Shown: positions 47,701-59,294, counted from the first letter of the stretch. The stretch: DNA of 64,000 bases from Bidens hawaiensis (GCA_021521415.1 JAIQDT010005463.1:1-64000); one strand, 5' to 3'. Numbers and translations are program-made. Notes: generated from the sequence alone by a model not told the origin.

Positions 47701-48522
47701 ATGGAAGAAGAAAGACCATCCAGAGTGATTAGCAAGTTATTAGGAGGCTTAAACAGCACAATGAGAAGACTCGTGTTTGCATTCATGTCATTAGGGCCAA
47801 TCCCACAACACATTGCATTCATCATGGATGGAAACCGAAGGTTTGCAAAGAAATGGAAGCTGGAAGAGGGCGCAGGCCACAAAGCCGGATTCCTAGCACT
47901 TTTGTCGGTTCTAAAATACTGCTACGAGGTGGGAGTGAAGTATGTAACCGTGTATGCATTCAGCCTAGATAATTTCAACAGACGCCCTGATGAAGTCCAA
48001 TATGTTATGGACATAATGCATGAAAAGATTCAAGGGTTTTTGAAAGAACTGGATATGGTAAACAGATATGGTGTTAGAGTGTTGTTTATTGGTGATCTGA
48101 ACCGACTGCATGAGCCGGTTAGGGTTGCTGCTGAGAAGGCAATGGAAGCCACTGCTAAAAACACCAAGACTTATCTTTTGGTTTGTGTGGCGTATACTTC
48201 GTCACATGAGATTCCGCGTGCTATCTATGAAGCCTGTCAGGAGAAGAGTGGTTTGGCAGTTGCATCAAAACAAAATAATAATATAAAAGGGGTGGATCTG
48301 GAGAAGCATATGTATATGGGGGTGGTTCCCGATCCGGATATATTGGTGAGGAGCTCAGGTGAGACAAGGCTTAGTAACTTTTTGTTATGGCAATCAACCA
48401 ACAGTTTATTGTATTCTCCAAAGGCTTTGTGGCCTGAGATGGGATTTTGGCAAGTGGTGTGGGGGATCCTGATATACCAGAATAATTATTATTATTTGGA
48501 GAAGAAAAAGAAGCAGGCTTGA
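47701..48522 (+). CDS. cis-prenyltransferase (dehydrodolichyl diphosphate synthase family)
   Basis: 273 codons, a single exon, ATG giving MEEERPSRVISKLLGGLNST. It condenses isopentenyl diphosphate onto an allylic primer in Z configuration, yielding dolichyl-type or, in latex plants, rubber-type polyprenyl diphosphates; it usually works at the ER with a Nogo-B-receptor-like partner. Conserved regions in order: HIAFIMDGNRRFAKK (residues 40-54, with the diphosphate-binding Asp), the GHKAGF substrate site, YVTVYAFSLDNFNRRPDEV, VLFIGDLNRL, and DPDILVRSSGETRLSNFLLW near the C-terminus. Length and an N-terminal hydrophobic stretch (LVFAFMSLGPIP) fit plant family members. No stop or frameshift is visible. 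It resembles latex-type members of composites, but the exact product chain length cannot be told from sequence alone. Confidence 0.92.
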   Translation: MEEERPSRVISKLLGGLNSTMRRLVFAFMSLGPIPQHIAFIMDGNRRFAKKWKLEEGAGHKAGFLALLSVLKYCYEVGVKYVTVYAFSLDNFNRRPDEVQYVMDIMHEKIQGFLKELDMVNRYGVRVLFIGDLNRLHEPVRVAAEKAMEATAKNTKTYLLVCVAYTSSHEIPRAIYEACQEKSGLAVASKQNNNIKGVDLEKHMYMGVVPDPDILVRSSGETRLSNFLLWQSTNSLLYSPKALWPEMGFWQVVWGILIYQNNYYYLEKKKKQA

Positions 48523-49190
48523 TTGATGGCATATATGTATATATATGCCTTAATTTATATATGAAACATTCATCCTATTACACTACTGCTAAATCAGCTT
48601 ATATATATACGAATGAACAGAATATGTATCAAACAGGAATTAAAGAATAAAATATGCTTCTTGTGACACCTTAATTAGGCGAATCACACATTAAGTTCTG
48701 TCTACATATGAGAGATATTAAGTCACAAGGAATGTTTCATCTCAAATGTGTTTCGGATGCGTCAATTCTGAAAAGTTTCCACTCAAGCAATTATGGAAAG
48801 AACACACAATAATGAGTGGCATGCGGGTTTAAGAAAGAAATCCAAAGTTCAACTTAAGTTAATATCAACGTATTTACGAAAACAGGTATCTTTATATACA
48901 TACGGTAATTAAAATTTATTACATTAGGTTGAAAATTGGAAAATCAAAGTCTGGATCAAAATAGCAAAATGTACATTGGACACAAAAACACTACATGATA
49001 ACAAAATGCATAGTTCTAATGATTTAATGCCCTCACATGCATCCGATTTGCGATGATATAAATAAAAGATGTTTGCAACTTTTTCCCTATTAATCCATAT
49101 TCAAGAATCATCACTCATAATAATTCTATAATGGAATGCATTACACAGGCCCTACAAACCTGATTTCTAACTATAAATAGCTCGCATAGC
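48523..49190. other. Intergenic, 3' of the cis-prenyltransferase gene
   Basis: AT-rich with TATATA runs. It includes the probable 3' UTRs of the two converging genes. No other feature recognised. Confidence 0.5.
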
Positions 49191-50990
49191 TTATAATTTC
49201 CTTACTATATTTGCCAACGCGTTGTAAGTACCTACGCTTGCAACCAAAATCCCAGCAAGCACAAGGAATCCAATAATCACCACCTCGAGTCCAAAGGTCT
49301 AGTAAGTGCCTGAGATCTTCAAGTAACACACGGATGGAAATATGATCGATGCCAAAACCATTAAAAAAGCCCCCACAAGTGACATCAAATCCCCAAAGAA
49401 AGGGAGTGTCATGGCTACAACAACCGAGGTTATTACAAGTGTTGTTTTGATCAAGAGGCTAAACATTGTATTGAATGAAGATAGAACTCGTTCTTCAATT
49501 GAGTCAACGATTGGTGTCACCAGTAATGCATATTTAACTATCGGGGTCACCAACATGGTGAATATCGCCACTCGTGAGCTCGATTTGTCGGTAGGAAGGC
49601 TCAAGGTAATTTGTGACTCAACCTTTGAACCAAACATGAGGTAACCTACAACGGCCATTGACGAGTAAGTGATCGTGCAGAAAACAAAACACACTAGCAG
49701 CACCTGCATTTTAGATCCCATAACACCTTTTATTTCATCATATATAGATATTATCGAAATAATGTAGTTTTCGTAATTATGTTTAACACATCATTTAAAA
49801 AAAAACATGAAAAACATTAATCTTTCAGAAATGAAACATAAAAATTTTAGAGAATCTATACAATAAAACAAACAAATGTACACAAAATCTCGCTCATAGA
49901 AAATTATTGGTGGGGTCTACAGAGGGTAGGATCGGGGCAGCATTTCCTCTCTCTTGGAAGATAGAGAGATTGCGCGCTGAGATCAAACTCCAAAAACCTT
50001 TTCTTGGCATGTGAATTATAGTATCCATATATATCATATAGTGTGGCACAGGGGACCAAAGCAGCAACAAAACAAAAGGTACACTTGCACATCAAAGATG
50101 TTTGATAGTACCTTCGAGAATTGATGCTTGTTTCTCATGGAAATATACAAAGTAGGGAGAACCGGATGCACACCAAAACAGAAAGCATACAAGCCAACCG
50201 CCGAAGGCATTCCGTTCCAATTTACCAATGTACCATTTCCCTGAAACCCGACACCATCAAACATACCTACCCATAAGACCGAGCCTAACACAATCAAAGA
50301 TGCTAGGACACCAGTTGCTGATATATAAGAAAGAATTCTCATATTATTCAACCAAACAGTGGGGAGTATGATGGCCGCGACAATAACAACAAAGCTTTTC
50401 TTGCTACTCACATGAACCCCAAATATATCAAAGTCCATGTGCGGAAACAAGTTGCTTAAATTATCGCCTTCCATGATTAAAAACCCCGTTGCAACTAAAT
50501 AAAGCTCCATGTTAATGGTGACTAATACTAAGATTCTACCGGTTTTACCAAAGGCTCGATCTCCAATGTCGGGATAACTTCTTATTGTTGGATCAATATT
50601 CATACATCTATTAATAAGTAAGCCGGTGTAGAACGTTGAGGCGGCTAATGTGAAAAGCAGAAGCAAGCTCAACCACCCTCCGTCCGCCAGTGCCTATGGA
50701 ACCGTTATGATCCCAACACCTGATAATTGTGAAACAAATAGCAATCAACAGTTAACAGTTTTGAGTGCAGCATACATGTTGTATATAAATGATAATAACT
50801 TATAACCTGATAGTGCATTGAGACCATTGAAGCATGTGTTGAGGAAGGAGGAAGTGGCAGCAGTGACTAGGTGTTGGTTTTCTGGATCCATATATAAAAA
50901 TTTAGAGATAGACCGGAAGAGATGCATGGTTGATTTTATGCATGATCTAAAATAGGTTCGGTTCGGCCGTTTAGAGGAAGGAGCATTCAT
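49191..50990 (-). pseudogene. Vacuolar amino-acid transporter 1 (AVT1)-like gene with two nonsense codons
   Basis: Three exons read on the minus strand: 50807-50990 (MNAPSSKRPNRTYF... to NGLNALSG), 50112-50719 and 49191-49703, with GT/AG junctions and matching phases. The protein belongs to the amino acid/auxin permease family (Aa_trans): SLLLLFTLAASTFYTGLL, DPTIRSYPDIGDRAFG, LYLVATGFLIMEGDNLSNLF, LVCFVFCTITYSSMAVVGYL. Such transporters move neutral amino acids across the tonoplast. Codon 50694-50696 is TAG where family members have Tyr (after ITVP). Codon 49299-49301 is TAG after ISGTY, after which the frame runs on to TAA at 49191-49193. Splice sites are intact, so decay may be recent. Confidence 0.85.
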
Positions 50991-50994
50991 TGGA

Positions 50995-51028
50995 ATTGGT
51001 CTTGGTCTTGGTCTTGGTCTTGGTCTTT
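50995..51028. repeat. GGTCTT hexanucleotide microsatellite
   Basis: About five tandem GGTCTT units just upstream of the AVT1-like start codon, in the probable 5' UTR or promoter. Confidence 0.85.
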
Positions 51029-52367
51029 TTTATAGGAACTGAGAACAGCAATTAATGTATAAATCAAATTTTATTACGACACCATATTTTATAAGTGTGG
51101 CTTTTCTTTACTCAATTTGGGTAAGGTTAATGACATGATTAAAAACGTGCCGTGTCATGCAACCTGTTGTCATCAACCTATTTTAGATGATTGAAAAAAT
51201 GAGAAATCATAATAACATTAATGGTACGGGTTAGGAACCTCTAAAAGTGCATAGTGTGAACTAGAGAACAAGAGGGGAAAATTGAGGTGGCAAATTCCCT
51301 TCCCGAGAACACCACCCCATGTACTCGGGAATGGGAAGAGGAGGGTGGATCTTCGGTTACTAATGTCGATGAAGAGGTTGGAGAATGTACATGTTTTTCC
51401 AGGCTCAATTTACATGTTACATTTTAAAACATTAATTTATTTATCTTTATTTTAACCAAACTTTATTATAATATAATGTATATTTAGATAGATGCACATT
51501 CAAGAAAATCTAGAAAATAAATATTTTATCTTTATTATTTTAATAAGAAAATGCATTCTATTTTTAAATTACATTTTTATTACTAAATAAGCTTATTAAG
51601 AAGGAAAGTTATAGACGACACTTCTTTAAAGAAGGAAAAAGAAAAGATTATGACATGTGATACGGAAAAGATAGTGCAGGATGCTACGGAAGTTAGGGAC
51701 GACACCTTCCACTCTCAAAATGTGAGATCTAAAGCCCTTGGACTATAACCCCTTTGCCTACCCGGTTGCACCACCCTAATAGGGTCTAGGGGCTGGCCGT
51801 TTTGGGGGACAAAAGACAATGCTCTCTGTAATCACATATCAATCATATTTGTTACGGTAATGTTTTGACTAACAAGTTAAAAACTAGTCTATATAAGCTG
51901 AGTTATGATTAATACACTGTAATTAGTTTTTTAAGTTATTTTTAAGAGTAATAAACATGGGAGTTATTCACAGACTTAATAATTTGATACTGTAACTAAT
52001 TTTAACAATAAGTTTACACTTGATCCAAAAAAGGTGATCAAAAGTGATGAATGCGATCCAGCCACGTCCTTATTTTAAAAAGGTTGGTTCGACCAACATC
52101 CGCATAAAAGACTAAACCTAATAAACTTAAACCTGAAATATAAATACAAAATCAGAAAACAACAACATATTATGTTCTCAATACAAAACTATAAATAACT
52201 AACAAAACCACATAAACACTTGTACCAGCCTAACAATTTCCTTTTTATTCTCCTAGTAATTCTAATAAACTCTGCGCACAAGTGTTTATACAGTTAATAT
52301 TTCAGATTTAGTGATAAAAGTCTATTACAACTGTCTTGTTGGCTGCTACTCCCAACAGTGACTTTTA
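51029..52367. other. Intergenic DNA with a possible SINE fragment
   Basis: Mostly AT-rich. Near 51700-51790, the minus strand reads TGGTGCAACCGGGTA (box A-like) and GGGGTTATAGTCCAAGG (weak box B), which may be a tRNA-derived SINE head. No protein-coding exon recognised. Confidence 0.4.
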
Positions 52368-52969
52368 TCACTTAATTTGAAGTTTCGACATCTGAGAATC
52401 CAGCTTCTGGACATCAGATTCAGATGATTTGTTGAGCCAGGGGTGCTGCAAACACTGCTGAGCAGTGGGTCGTTTTTCTGGTACAAAATCAAGTATGGGA
52501 ATCAAGAAGTCTGCAAAATCACGTGCATCGTTCACACTGAACTTAAATTTGTCAGTCAGCAGGCAAGTGAGAGGACAGTGCTTCAGTCTGCGGATCCGTT
52601 TCAGGTCACCATATCTGTCAAAGTAGTCTTTCGATCGAAGCCCTCCAACGGCTATCTGTTGTTATAAGTTATCAACAGAACAAACAGATCATCATAAAAA
52701 CCTACTAAGATAATCAATGATTGTTGTTAATTAATTAGTTATTTATTACCTTTCGTGGCATCTTCCCGAGCATCTCCATCATTAAAGCAAGGTGGTCCTG
52801 TAATCATTCCAGATCATTAAATCACAATAATATCTAGGGGTATTCATAAACTCTTAAAAACCGATAAGCGTTAAGTTGTTTTACCATTTTTGGCCACAAA
52901 TGAAAGGAAAAAAAACACTAAATCAAGTCATTTTCAGATAAACGGGCAGACACATTAATGTATGAGTCA

Positions 52970-53385
52970 GACAAGGTTGTTCAAAAAGCTCAAGACTCGC
53001 TCGAAAAAAGCTCACATGAAATTAGTTCGTTTAAATAAAGTGCAAATTTATATAGCGATATGACATTTTTTAATGAAAAATTTTAAAAATCATTGAAAAT
53101 TCTCTTAATATTGAAAAGTTCTCGTTTGGCTTGCTTAAATGTAAAGCCCAAATTCTAATATATATAAAGTATAACCTATATTTTAATATATACAAATTAT
53201 GATTTCTGTAGTTTATAAATTATGGATTATGTGTATGTCACAAATATTACTTTTAGTTTCTATATATACCAATGTGTGAGTAAAATATAAAAAATAAACG
53301 AAACGGCTCAAGCTTTTGATGAGCCAGGCCAGCTCGGTTCCTAAGCGAGCCCAGCCAGAACCCACCCTAACTCGGCTCGTTTACA
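52970..53385. repeat. Possible GCTCG-type MITE in the kinase intron
   Basis: Both ends carry clustered GCTCA/GCTCG words in inverted sense (AGGTTGTTCAAAAAGCTCAA against the complement AGGGCTGTAAACGAGCC). No target duplication was found. Confidence 0.3.
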
Positions 53386-53404
53386 GCCCTAAATTCAGAT
53401 ACGG

Positions 53405-53497
53405 CTAGAGGTAGCAATCAAGTAACTGGTGTACCAAACCCGAAAGATATTAACCCATTAATAACTAAACGAGTCAAAGTTGCTACTACCTCTAGAC
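53405..53497. mobile_element. Short hAT-like MITE in the kinase intron
   Basis: Ends TAGAGGTAGCAA and TTGCTACTACCTCTA are inverted and match the end sequence of the MITE at 47011-47482. The flanking 8-mers do not match well. Confidence 0.5.
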
Positions 53498-54882
53498 AGA
53501 ATAATTTATAAAAACAAAACTCTAAATACCTCGTCTTGGCTGAAACTTTGTCCGGTTTTAGGGGCAAACATCACCTCACCGGTAGCTAGCTCAAACGCAG
53601 TGCAAGCAAACGACCACATATCAGCCGAATACGAGTACCCTGACTGCAATATAACTTCAGGAGCTCTATACTGCCTCGTTTGAATCTCATCCGCATTCGG
53701 ACTATTACCCCAGCACGCATTCCCAAAATCCACAACTTTACACCTAAAAATCAATCCCATCAGGACATCTGTTATCCTTTGTAGCGGGCCGCACGCCTCC
53801 CAATGAAGCCCTTCTTGCAGTTATCCTAGCAACCGCCTGTCTAGCCCTCTGCTTTAACTTCTTCTCGATAGCATTAGCCACCAACCCACCACCACTATTC
53901 ACACCCCCCTCGGGTTTACTAACAACGGGGCATGTTTTAGACCGAACCGGGTCATTTGAAGGGTTTATGGTGGAAACAAGAAGTATGTTCTCGGGCTTTA
54001 GGTCAGTGTGTATTATACCAAGTTGTGTGTGTATGTAATCTAGTGCGGTCAGTATGCATTTGCAGATGTCTTTTACTTTGTTCAACGGAAGGCCTTTGTA
54101 ACGATTGTATTTGATTAGTTTGAGAATGCTGTCACCGAGAAGTTCAAAGACCATGCAGTAATGCTGACCGTTTGGGCCCGTGTGCTTGAAGTGGTCTACT
54201 AATCGTATTAAATTTTCTTGTTATCGGGGTCGTGTTGGGTTAGTGCAGAAAGAATTTTGATCTCATGTATGGCGGATCGAGTGAAATGAGGCGCGCTTTT
54301 TTGGATCTTGAGGGCGACGTATTTCTGCATTATGAGTTGTTGTGTAACATTAGATATTGAAGTTAGGCAAGTAAATCATTGAATAATATTTAGTCTGCAA
54401 ATCCTAGATTTAATTGCCATTTATTTATGATAATAAGTTTATTAAATGAAATGTTGCAGAGTATAAATAGAAATGAAGGAACTTTCTTGTTCATGTCCGT
54501 TGGTTAATAAAATGAATGTGTTCTATGGACATAAATGAGGAAACACAAACAAACAGACAGATTTATATATACCTACATAAATGAAGAAATATAAAACAAA
54601 CACATCAAAATTAGGCCAGCGTGGAATCGGGAAATAGATATAGTTAAGTATAAAATAACAAAGTTAGAAGACAGAGTTAAATAAAGGAACGATACTACAT
54701 GATAATTAAGTGAGTGAGAAAAGTTACAGATGATGTTTGGGAGTCATAAGCAAGCCAAACGGTGGAGAAGTGGCCCCAGCCGAGCTTCCGTTGAGCGATG
54801 TATCGGCGACTCTAACGGCGTGATATCCTCCTTTCCTGTACCAATCCATGCCTTCGTCCTCATCCTCAGAAGACGATGACAT

Positions 54883-55845
54883 TGTTGATTTCCAGAGTTG
54901 GGGGGAAAACTTTATTTTATATAATATTAAGTCAGAATGAGTGTCTTGTGTTGTGATGGGCTGGGCTGTCATTATTCATACACAGACAGACAGACAAACA
55001 GACGCTCTCACCATCATACACTATCAAGCGACACCCAAGCTTTTAAGGGGGTGTTTGGGTTTTAAAACTTGTTTATTTGTTTGTCGAAATGTAAAATAGG
55101 TTTGGTTAAGCTCCTCCAAAAGCCTTAAATTAGAGCTTTTTAAAAGTTGCTTTTACTTTTCAAAAAGCAAAATAGCAATCATTATTGGCTGCCTATACTT
55201 CTTAATTTCAACTTAAACCACACCATCTTATCTTACTTGTTAGTAAATCATCAACGCATAATATGGGATTTGAATTGATCGGACTCATACATATAAAGTC
55301 GTGGCCTGGGCTGGCCCACACAAAGATCCGCCCGCTTAGAATATCGGTATCCGATATCATTTGTCTATCCCTTAATAACGTAAATGTGATAAATAAATAA
55401 TAATAATAATAATAATAACAACTTTATGTACACATCTGCAAATGGGGTTTTACCTTTTACAACAACTTTGGAAATGTGAAATGTGGTGAGATGAGTTATA
55501 AGAAATAGAAGAAACGACGAGCAATAGCTAAATGATTGGTCTATGTATTAATTATTAATTTAAAAATTAAAACTTAAACCTTGCCCAACGCTTGCGGTAA
55601 TCTTCAATCCTTTGCTCCAACACTCCTATTTTGCGCCCTTGTGTTGTTGTGTTTTGCACTAGAGTTTTCGATGTGACGGGGCTCCACGCCCCGTTCATTC
55701 ACCTCTCCCACACCACATATCTTTAGGACTTAGGAGTGAATTAGATTGTTGTTAATGCACACGTGCGCGCATGCACACACACATATATGGATCATTTCTT
55801 TTGACAAACCCTCTCTAGTTGTAAAAATTTTGAGAACCACCTCCA

Positions 55846-55876
<31 letters not shown>

Positions 55877-55913
55877 GGGAAGGCCGTTGCTATGTTCCAG
55901 AGATACCATGGTA
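54883..55913. other. Intergenic DNA 5' of the kinase gene
   Basis: Holds a half-MITE-like start near 55047 (GGGGGTGTTTGGG), a TAA microsatellite (55390-55418) and a TA microsatellite (about 55850-55876). No coding exon recognised. Confidence 0.5.
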
Positions 55914-56249
55914 GTAAGGCCATGAAGAGAATGAAAACTCACTTGAGTTGTGAAAACCCGTGAAAACCCAATGTAACATCATTTTTTTCTTTGTTTTTTT
56001 TACACATGTAATATATGTTGTAACATTTAATACAAAGCATTGAAAACTAAAAAAATTGTTTTGCTATTTTTTAAACATTTTTTACTAATTTTTATATATG
56101 TTTTCAGGAGATAGAAAAAGTTATATTTATATTTACATTTTTTGTTCACTTTAATTGTAGACCACAAGATTTAAACTTTAATTAAAAACATGTGATTAAA
56201 ATGGGTTTTTAGAGTTTTCACAACTCAAGTGGGTTTTTATTTTAACCTT
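55914..56249. mobile_element. Inverted-repeat MITE or Helitron-like fragment
   Basis: AACTCACTTGAGTTGTGAAAAC (about 55937) recurs inverted near 56210-56232, bounded on both sides by TA repeats. It resembles plant inserts with (TA)n followed by GAAAACC words. Exact ends unclear. Confidence 0.5.
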
Positions 56250-56997
56250 ATATATATATATAACTCAAGAACTTGTATTAGTCATTATAGATGTCATGCT
56301 TAATACCTTTTACTTAAGGAGTTAAGGTGGAGGGTGTCATCTTGCTTACACCACGTCCAAACATCAGGCTTCCCAATGGATGGCAGTCACACCATTCCAT
56401 TGGTCTGCTATCTTGTCGCACGTCTCTCTCCCTCACTCACATCATCACCACGAAAAACATGTGTCCTTGTAAAATGTCATGTAAGTTCAGGGTAAGGTAA
56501 GATTATAACAAACCTTACCGTTATTTCAGGGGATAGATAGCATGCTTTTACTTCGTCTCTAAAATAACCCATTTTTTTGCATGTTAAGTGTAATAAATCC
56601 GAATTACATAGAGTGTGGCTAAGGTGATGGTAATGAAAATAAGAAACAACTTAATGAGGCGAGTGTTAATAATGTGGCAAAAGTGTATATCTAGTGAAAG
56701 TACGTATAGGCTTTTCTAAAATGTCTTTATGTCAAGACAGACCTAAGGTAAAGGCAAAACAAATGTAAAGAAAAAGCTAAGGTAAGATGGATTTTATGAG
56801 ATGCTAGTACTATGGTCCCCGAAATTTATGACAAAAATATATGCTCCCCTAAGAGTCGATAACTTTGATCCCGCGACTCTATGTACTCATACTTTCGATC
56901 CTGTCCCTGGAGAGTTACAAGTCTAACAAGTCCTTATAATCCGCTTAAACAATATCAATTGAGATCTACCTCTTTTGTTTCTCCCATTCGTAATTAG
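56250..56997. other. Gene-free intergenic DNA
   Basis: AT-rich with no recognised coding sequence, RNA gene or repeat boundary. Confidence 0.5.
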
Positions 56998-57554
56998 CAG
57001 GGGCGGGTGTAGAATGGGTTCCCCGGGTTCACAGGAACCCATTGATTTTCAAATTTTACGTTAAAATGATATATAAAAAGTATTAGTGAACCCATAAGAT
57101 TTTTAGAAGTGAACTCATACCAAAAAGTTTAAGATGGTCTAATGGTAAACTCAACTAAAAACCTTTCCAATCTTTTGAAGCTTGAAAGGTCTCAAGTTCA
57201 AGTATTTCAAAGGCTCATTTTCATTACATATTTTTTTTTCTTTTTGGTAAACCATTATTGTGTATTTAGTTGGGGGTTTTTAATAGCTAAAAAAAAAAAC
57301 GTTTTCGCTTTTGATTATTTTCAAACCTATTCATAAATCATGCATCCACAACCCATTTATTCTAATTCTTTTTTTTTTCATTTTAAATGACCTTACATGC
57401 GTTTTAAATTAAAATATTGTTTTATTATGGTATCGTATATATAGTATTCTTCGACAAGGCCCAACTGACCCGAAAAATTTAGCGTTTGTTTGTGTGAAAT
57501 TTGAACACTAAAAAAAAGTGAACCTATAGGAAAAAAATCCTGAATCCGTCACTG
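56998..57554. mobile_element. hAT-type non-autonomous transposon
   Basis: Ends CAGGGGCGGGTGTAG and the complement CAGTGACGGATTCAG, with a perfect 8-base duplication GTAATTAG (56990-56997 and 57555-57562). The interior (about 57130-57215) has a tRNA-like pair TGGTCTAATGGTAAAC and GGTCTCAAGTTCAAG, as in tRNA-derived SINEs. Confidence 0.85.
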
Positions 57555-57749
57555 GTAATTAGGGTAGAAGTTTTTCACTAGTTTTGTAACATGCCTCCTT
57601 CGTACATTAGTAAACCATCTCAATCCTCATCCTTTATCTTATACACATCCATTTCTAATCCAATCCAACCTTACACATCCACCTCAACATCATCATCTCT
57701 GCTACCATTGTATTCTGTGCTTACGCTTTATTGTGTCCTCATCGAGAAC

Positions 57750-57930
57750 CTCTGTTACGCAATACTTAGGTGGATGTTGTCCACTTGCACCAACCCATGG
57801 GCTACATCACCATCTATGTCCCCGTCACTCTGGACAAACGACCCTAAATACTTGAAGTTGGTTCTTTGTAGGACAACTTGGCGTTCAACGGTAATTCACC
57901 AATTTGAGTGTCCTCAATATTTGCAACACT
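57750..57930 (-). pseudogene. LINE-type reverse transcriptase fragment
   Basis: On the minus strand the reading VVLQRTNFKYLGSFVQSDGD is followed by IDGDVAHGLVQV, the wording of the C-terminal part of plant non-LTR retrotransposon RT proteins (FKYLGS..Q..G.ID.D). Only about 40-60 residues remain. The longer plus-strand frame over the same bases is spurious. Confidence 0.65.
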
Positions 57931-58196
57931 GAAGTTATATTAATCATACTCAGTTTTAGAGTCACTTATCCGTAACCTTTATACTTTGGTGTTATTCACT
58001 CTTGATAATCAAATTAACGCAAGTAACCTTTTGACTTAAAATGGCAACAACATTATTTTTATTTAGAACAACTTTAAGACCACATGTTAAAACTTTGTAA
58101 CCTAACAATCAAGTACAACTTTAAATATCCTCATAAACTCTTCATTGCATTTTAGATTCCCCAAGAATTTTATTGAACTATATATTTGTTTAATAC

Positions 58197-58290
58197 TCGT
58201 CATCTATCCAATATATATATATAGGAGGGTTCAAATGAAAACCACCTACTAAGTTAAAAACTATGAAAACCAATATTAACCAATCACAAA
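58197..58290 (+). repeat. Helitron-like 5' terminus fragment
   Basis: TC followed by (TA)n, AGGAGGGTTC and two GAAAACC words, as at plant Helitron 5' ends. No CTAG hairpin end was located to complete it. Confidence 0.35.
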
Positions 58291-58415
58291 ATTTTGTTTT
58301 TATTTTATTTTATCTATTAATAAAGGGCTTATACGTCATTTGCATTGCATCCTATATTTTTGGAATATTTCATTCTCTCTGTACAAAGTAAAACCTAATT
58401 GTTAAATACCAAATA

Positions 58416-59294
58416 CAGTAGAAATTCGATAAATTAATACTCGATTATTTAATAAACTCTCTAAGATAATATTTTTTGTCGGTCCCGACTCGGGGATAGG
58501 GTGCTAAATTAATAATTCGCTAAAATTATAAGATAATATATTTTTGATAATTTCTTTAGACCCCATATAAAATATAAATTAATAATTCCTTATATATAGC
58601 ATATTACATGAATGATTTATGAAGGTTTCTTGAAAAATGACTCAATTGTCTTTTGTTTTTTGTTAAAATTAATTTCCCCTTGAATCTCGTCTCTAATTTT
58701 CCGTAGCATGTGATTGCCGCTTTAATAGCTTCGTTTCGCGAAGGGGTCTCCATTGTAGAACTTTCATCATCTTCTTCATCGATATCATCTTTATTAATTC
58801 CAATAACGCTTTCAATAATTTCTTCATCAGTCAACAACTGTGCAACTACATTTTCTTCTGGGTGAGTCAGAACATCTTCGACATCCATTGCATTGCGATA
58901 ACCCAACTCTTTGATCAAATTCTGGAGTTCTTGAGTGCTTTCACCACCTTCATCTGAGTTCTCAAAAGTCATGTTATCTGTTGATCGAAGTTTACAATGA
59001 CGAAAGCAGCTCGCAATTGTATTTGCATGAACATCTATAGTCCATGCTGAAATTGCAAGATTCATTGCATCTAATACATTTATTTTTGCTGGATTTGAAA
59101 CCCCTAATTCATAACCCTCAAAAAGACTTCTATAAAATCGACGACGATAATGCATCTTAAAAGCTTCTAGTTTCTTAGGCTCAGGCTCCTTGGTTATATA
59201 AATTAATAATTATTAATTTATCGATTAATTAATTACTCTTTTAATTAATAAATTTTGGTGGTCCCAAGTATATTATTTTATAGAGTTTCTATTG
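58416..59294 (-). mobile_element. Pogo-like (Tc1/mariner superfamily) element, internally deleted
   Basis: Inverted ends CAGTAGAAATTCGATAAA and the complement CAATAGAAACTCTATAAA, flanked by TA target duplications (58414-58415 and 59295-59296). It carries a minus-strand transposase C-terminus (58604-59155). The remainder of the transposase is missing. Confidence 0.8.
58604..59205 (-). pseudogene. Pogo/Tigger-type transposase C-terminal fragment
   Basis: The 183-codon open frame begins MHYRRRFYRSLFEGYELG, then NVLDAMNLAISAWTIDV and IASCFRHCKL, then an acidic tail (DDIDEEDDESST). This is the end of the DDE_1 (CENP-B/Tigger) transposase common in plants. Upstream the frame extends about 15 codons (ITKEPEPKKLEAFK) that do not fit a transposase and resemble the gypsy pol wording [11 protein letters not shown] at 36440-36480. 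The DNA-binding and most of the catalytic domain are absent, so it is inactive. Confidence 0.75.

Larger units (their letters stand above)
52368..54882 (-). pseudogene. SRPK-type serine/threonine protein kinase, frameshifted
   Basis: Exons on the minus strand: 54728-54882 (MSSSSEDEDEGMDWYRKGG...), 53530-54324, 52750-52797 and 52368-52655. SRPKs phosphorylate SR splicing factors. Visible are KLGWGHFSTVWLA (ATP loop), YVALKIQKSA (catalytic Lys), HTDLKPENILL (catalytic loop), VVDFGNACW (DFG), YRAPEVIL and PEKRPTAQQCLQHPWLN. Three frame breaks are seen. About 19 bases are missing between LNG and KLGWG. One base is lost near 54210, after DPDNKK. One base is gained near 53746, before RCKVVDFG. The family's divided-kinase spacer lies after the HTDLKPEN exon part, as expected. 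Splice sites look intact. It is probably non-functional; sequencing error at three separate places is less likely. Confidence 0.82.

Noticed and set aside
57591..57932. 113-codon plus-strand open frame
   Set aside because: It is the antisense shadow of a LINE reverse-transcriptase fragment, which reads clearly on the minus strand.
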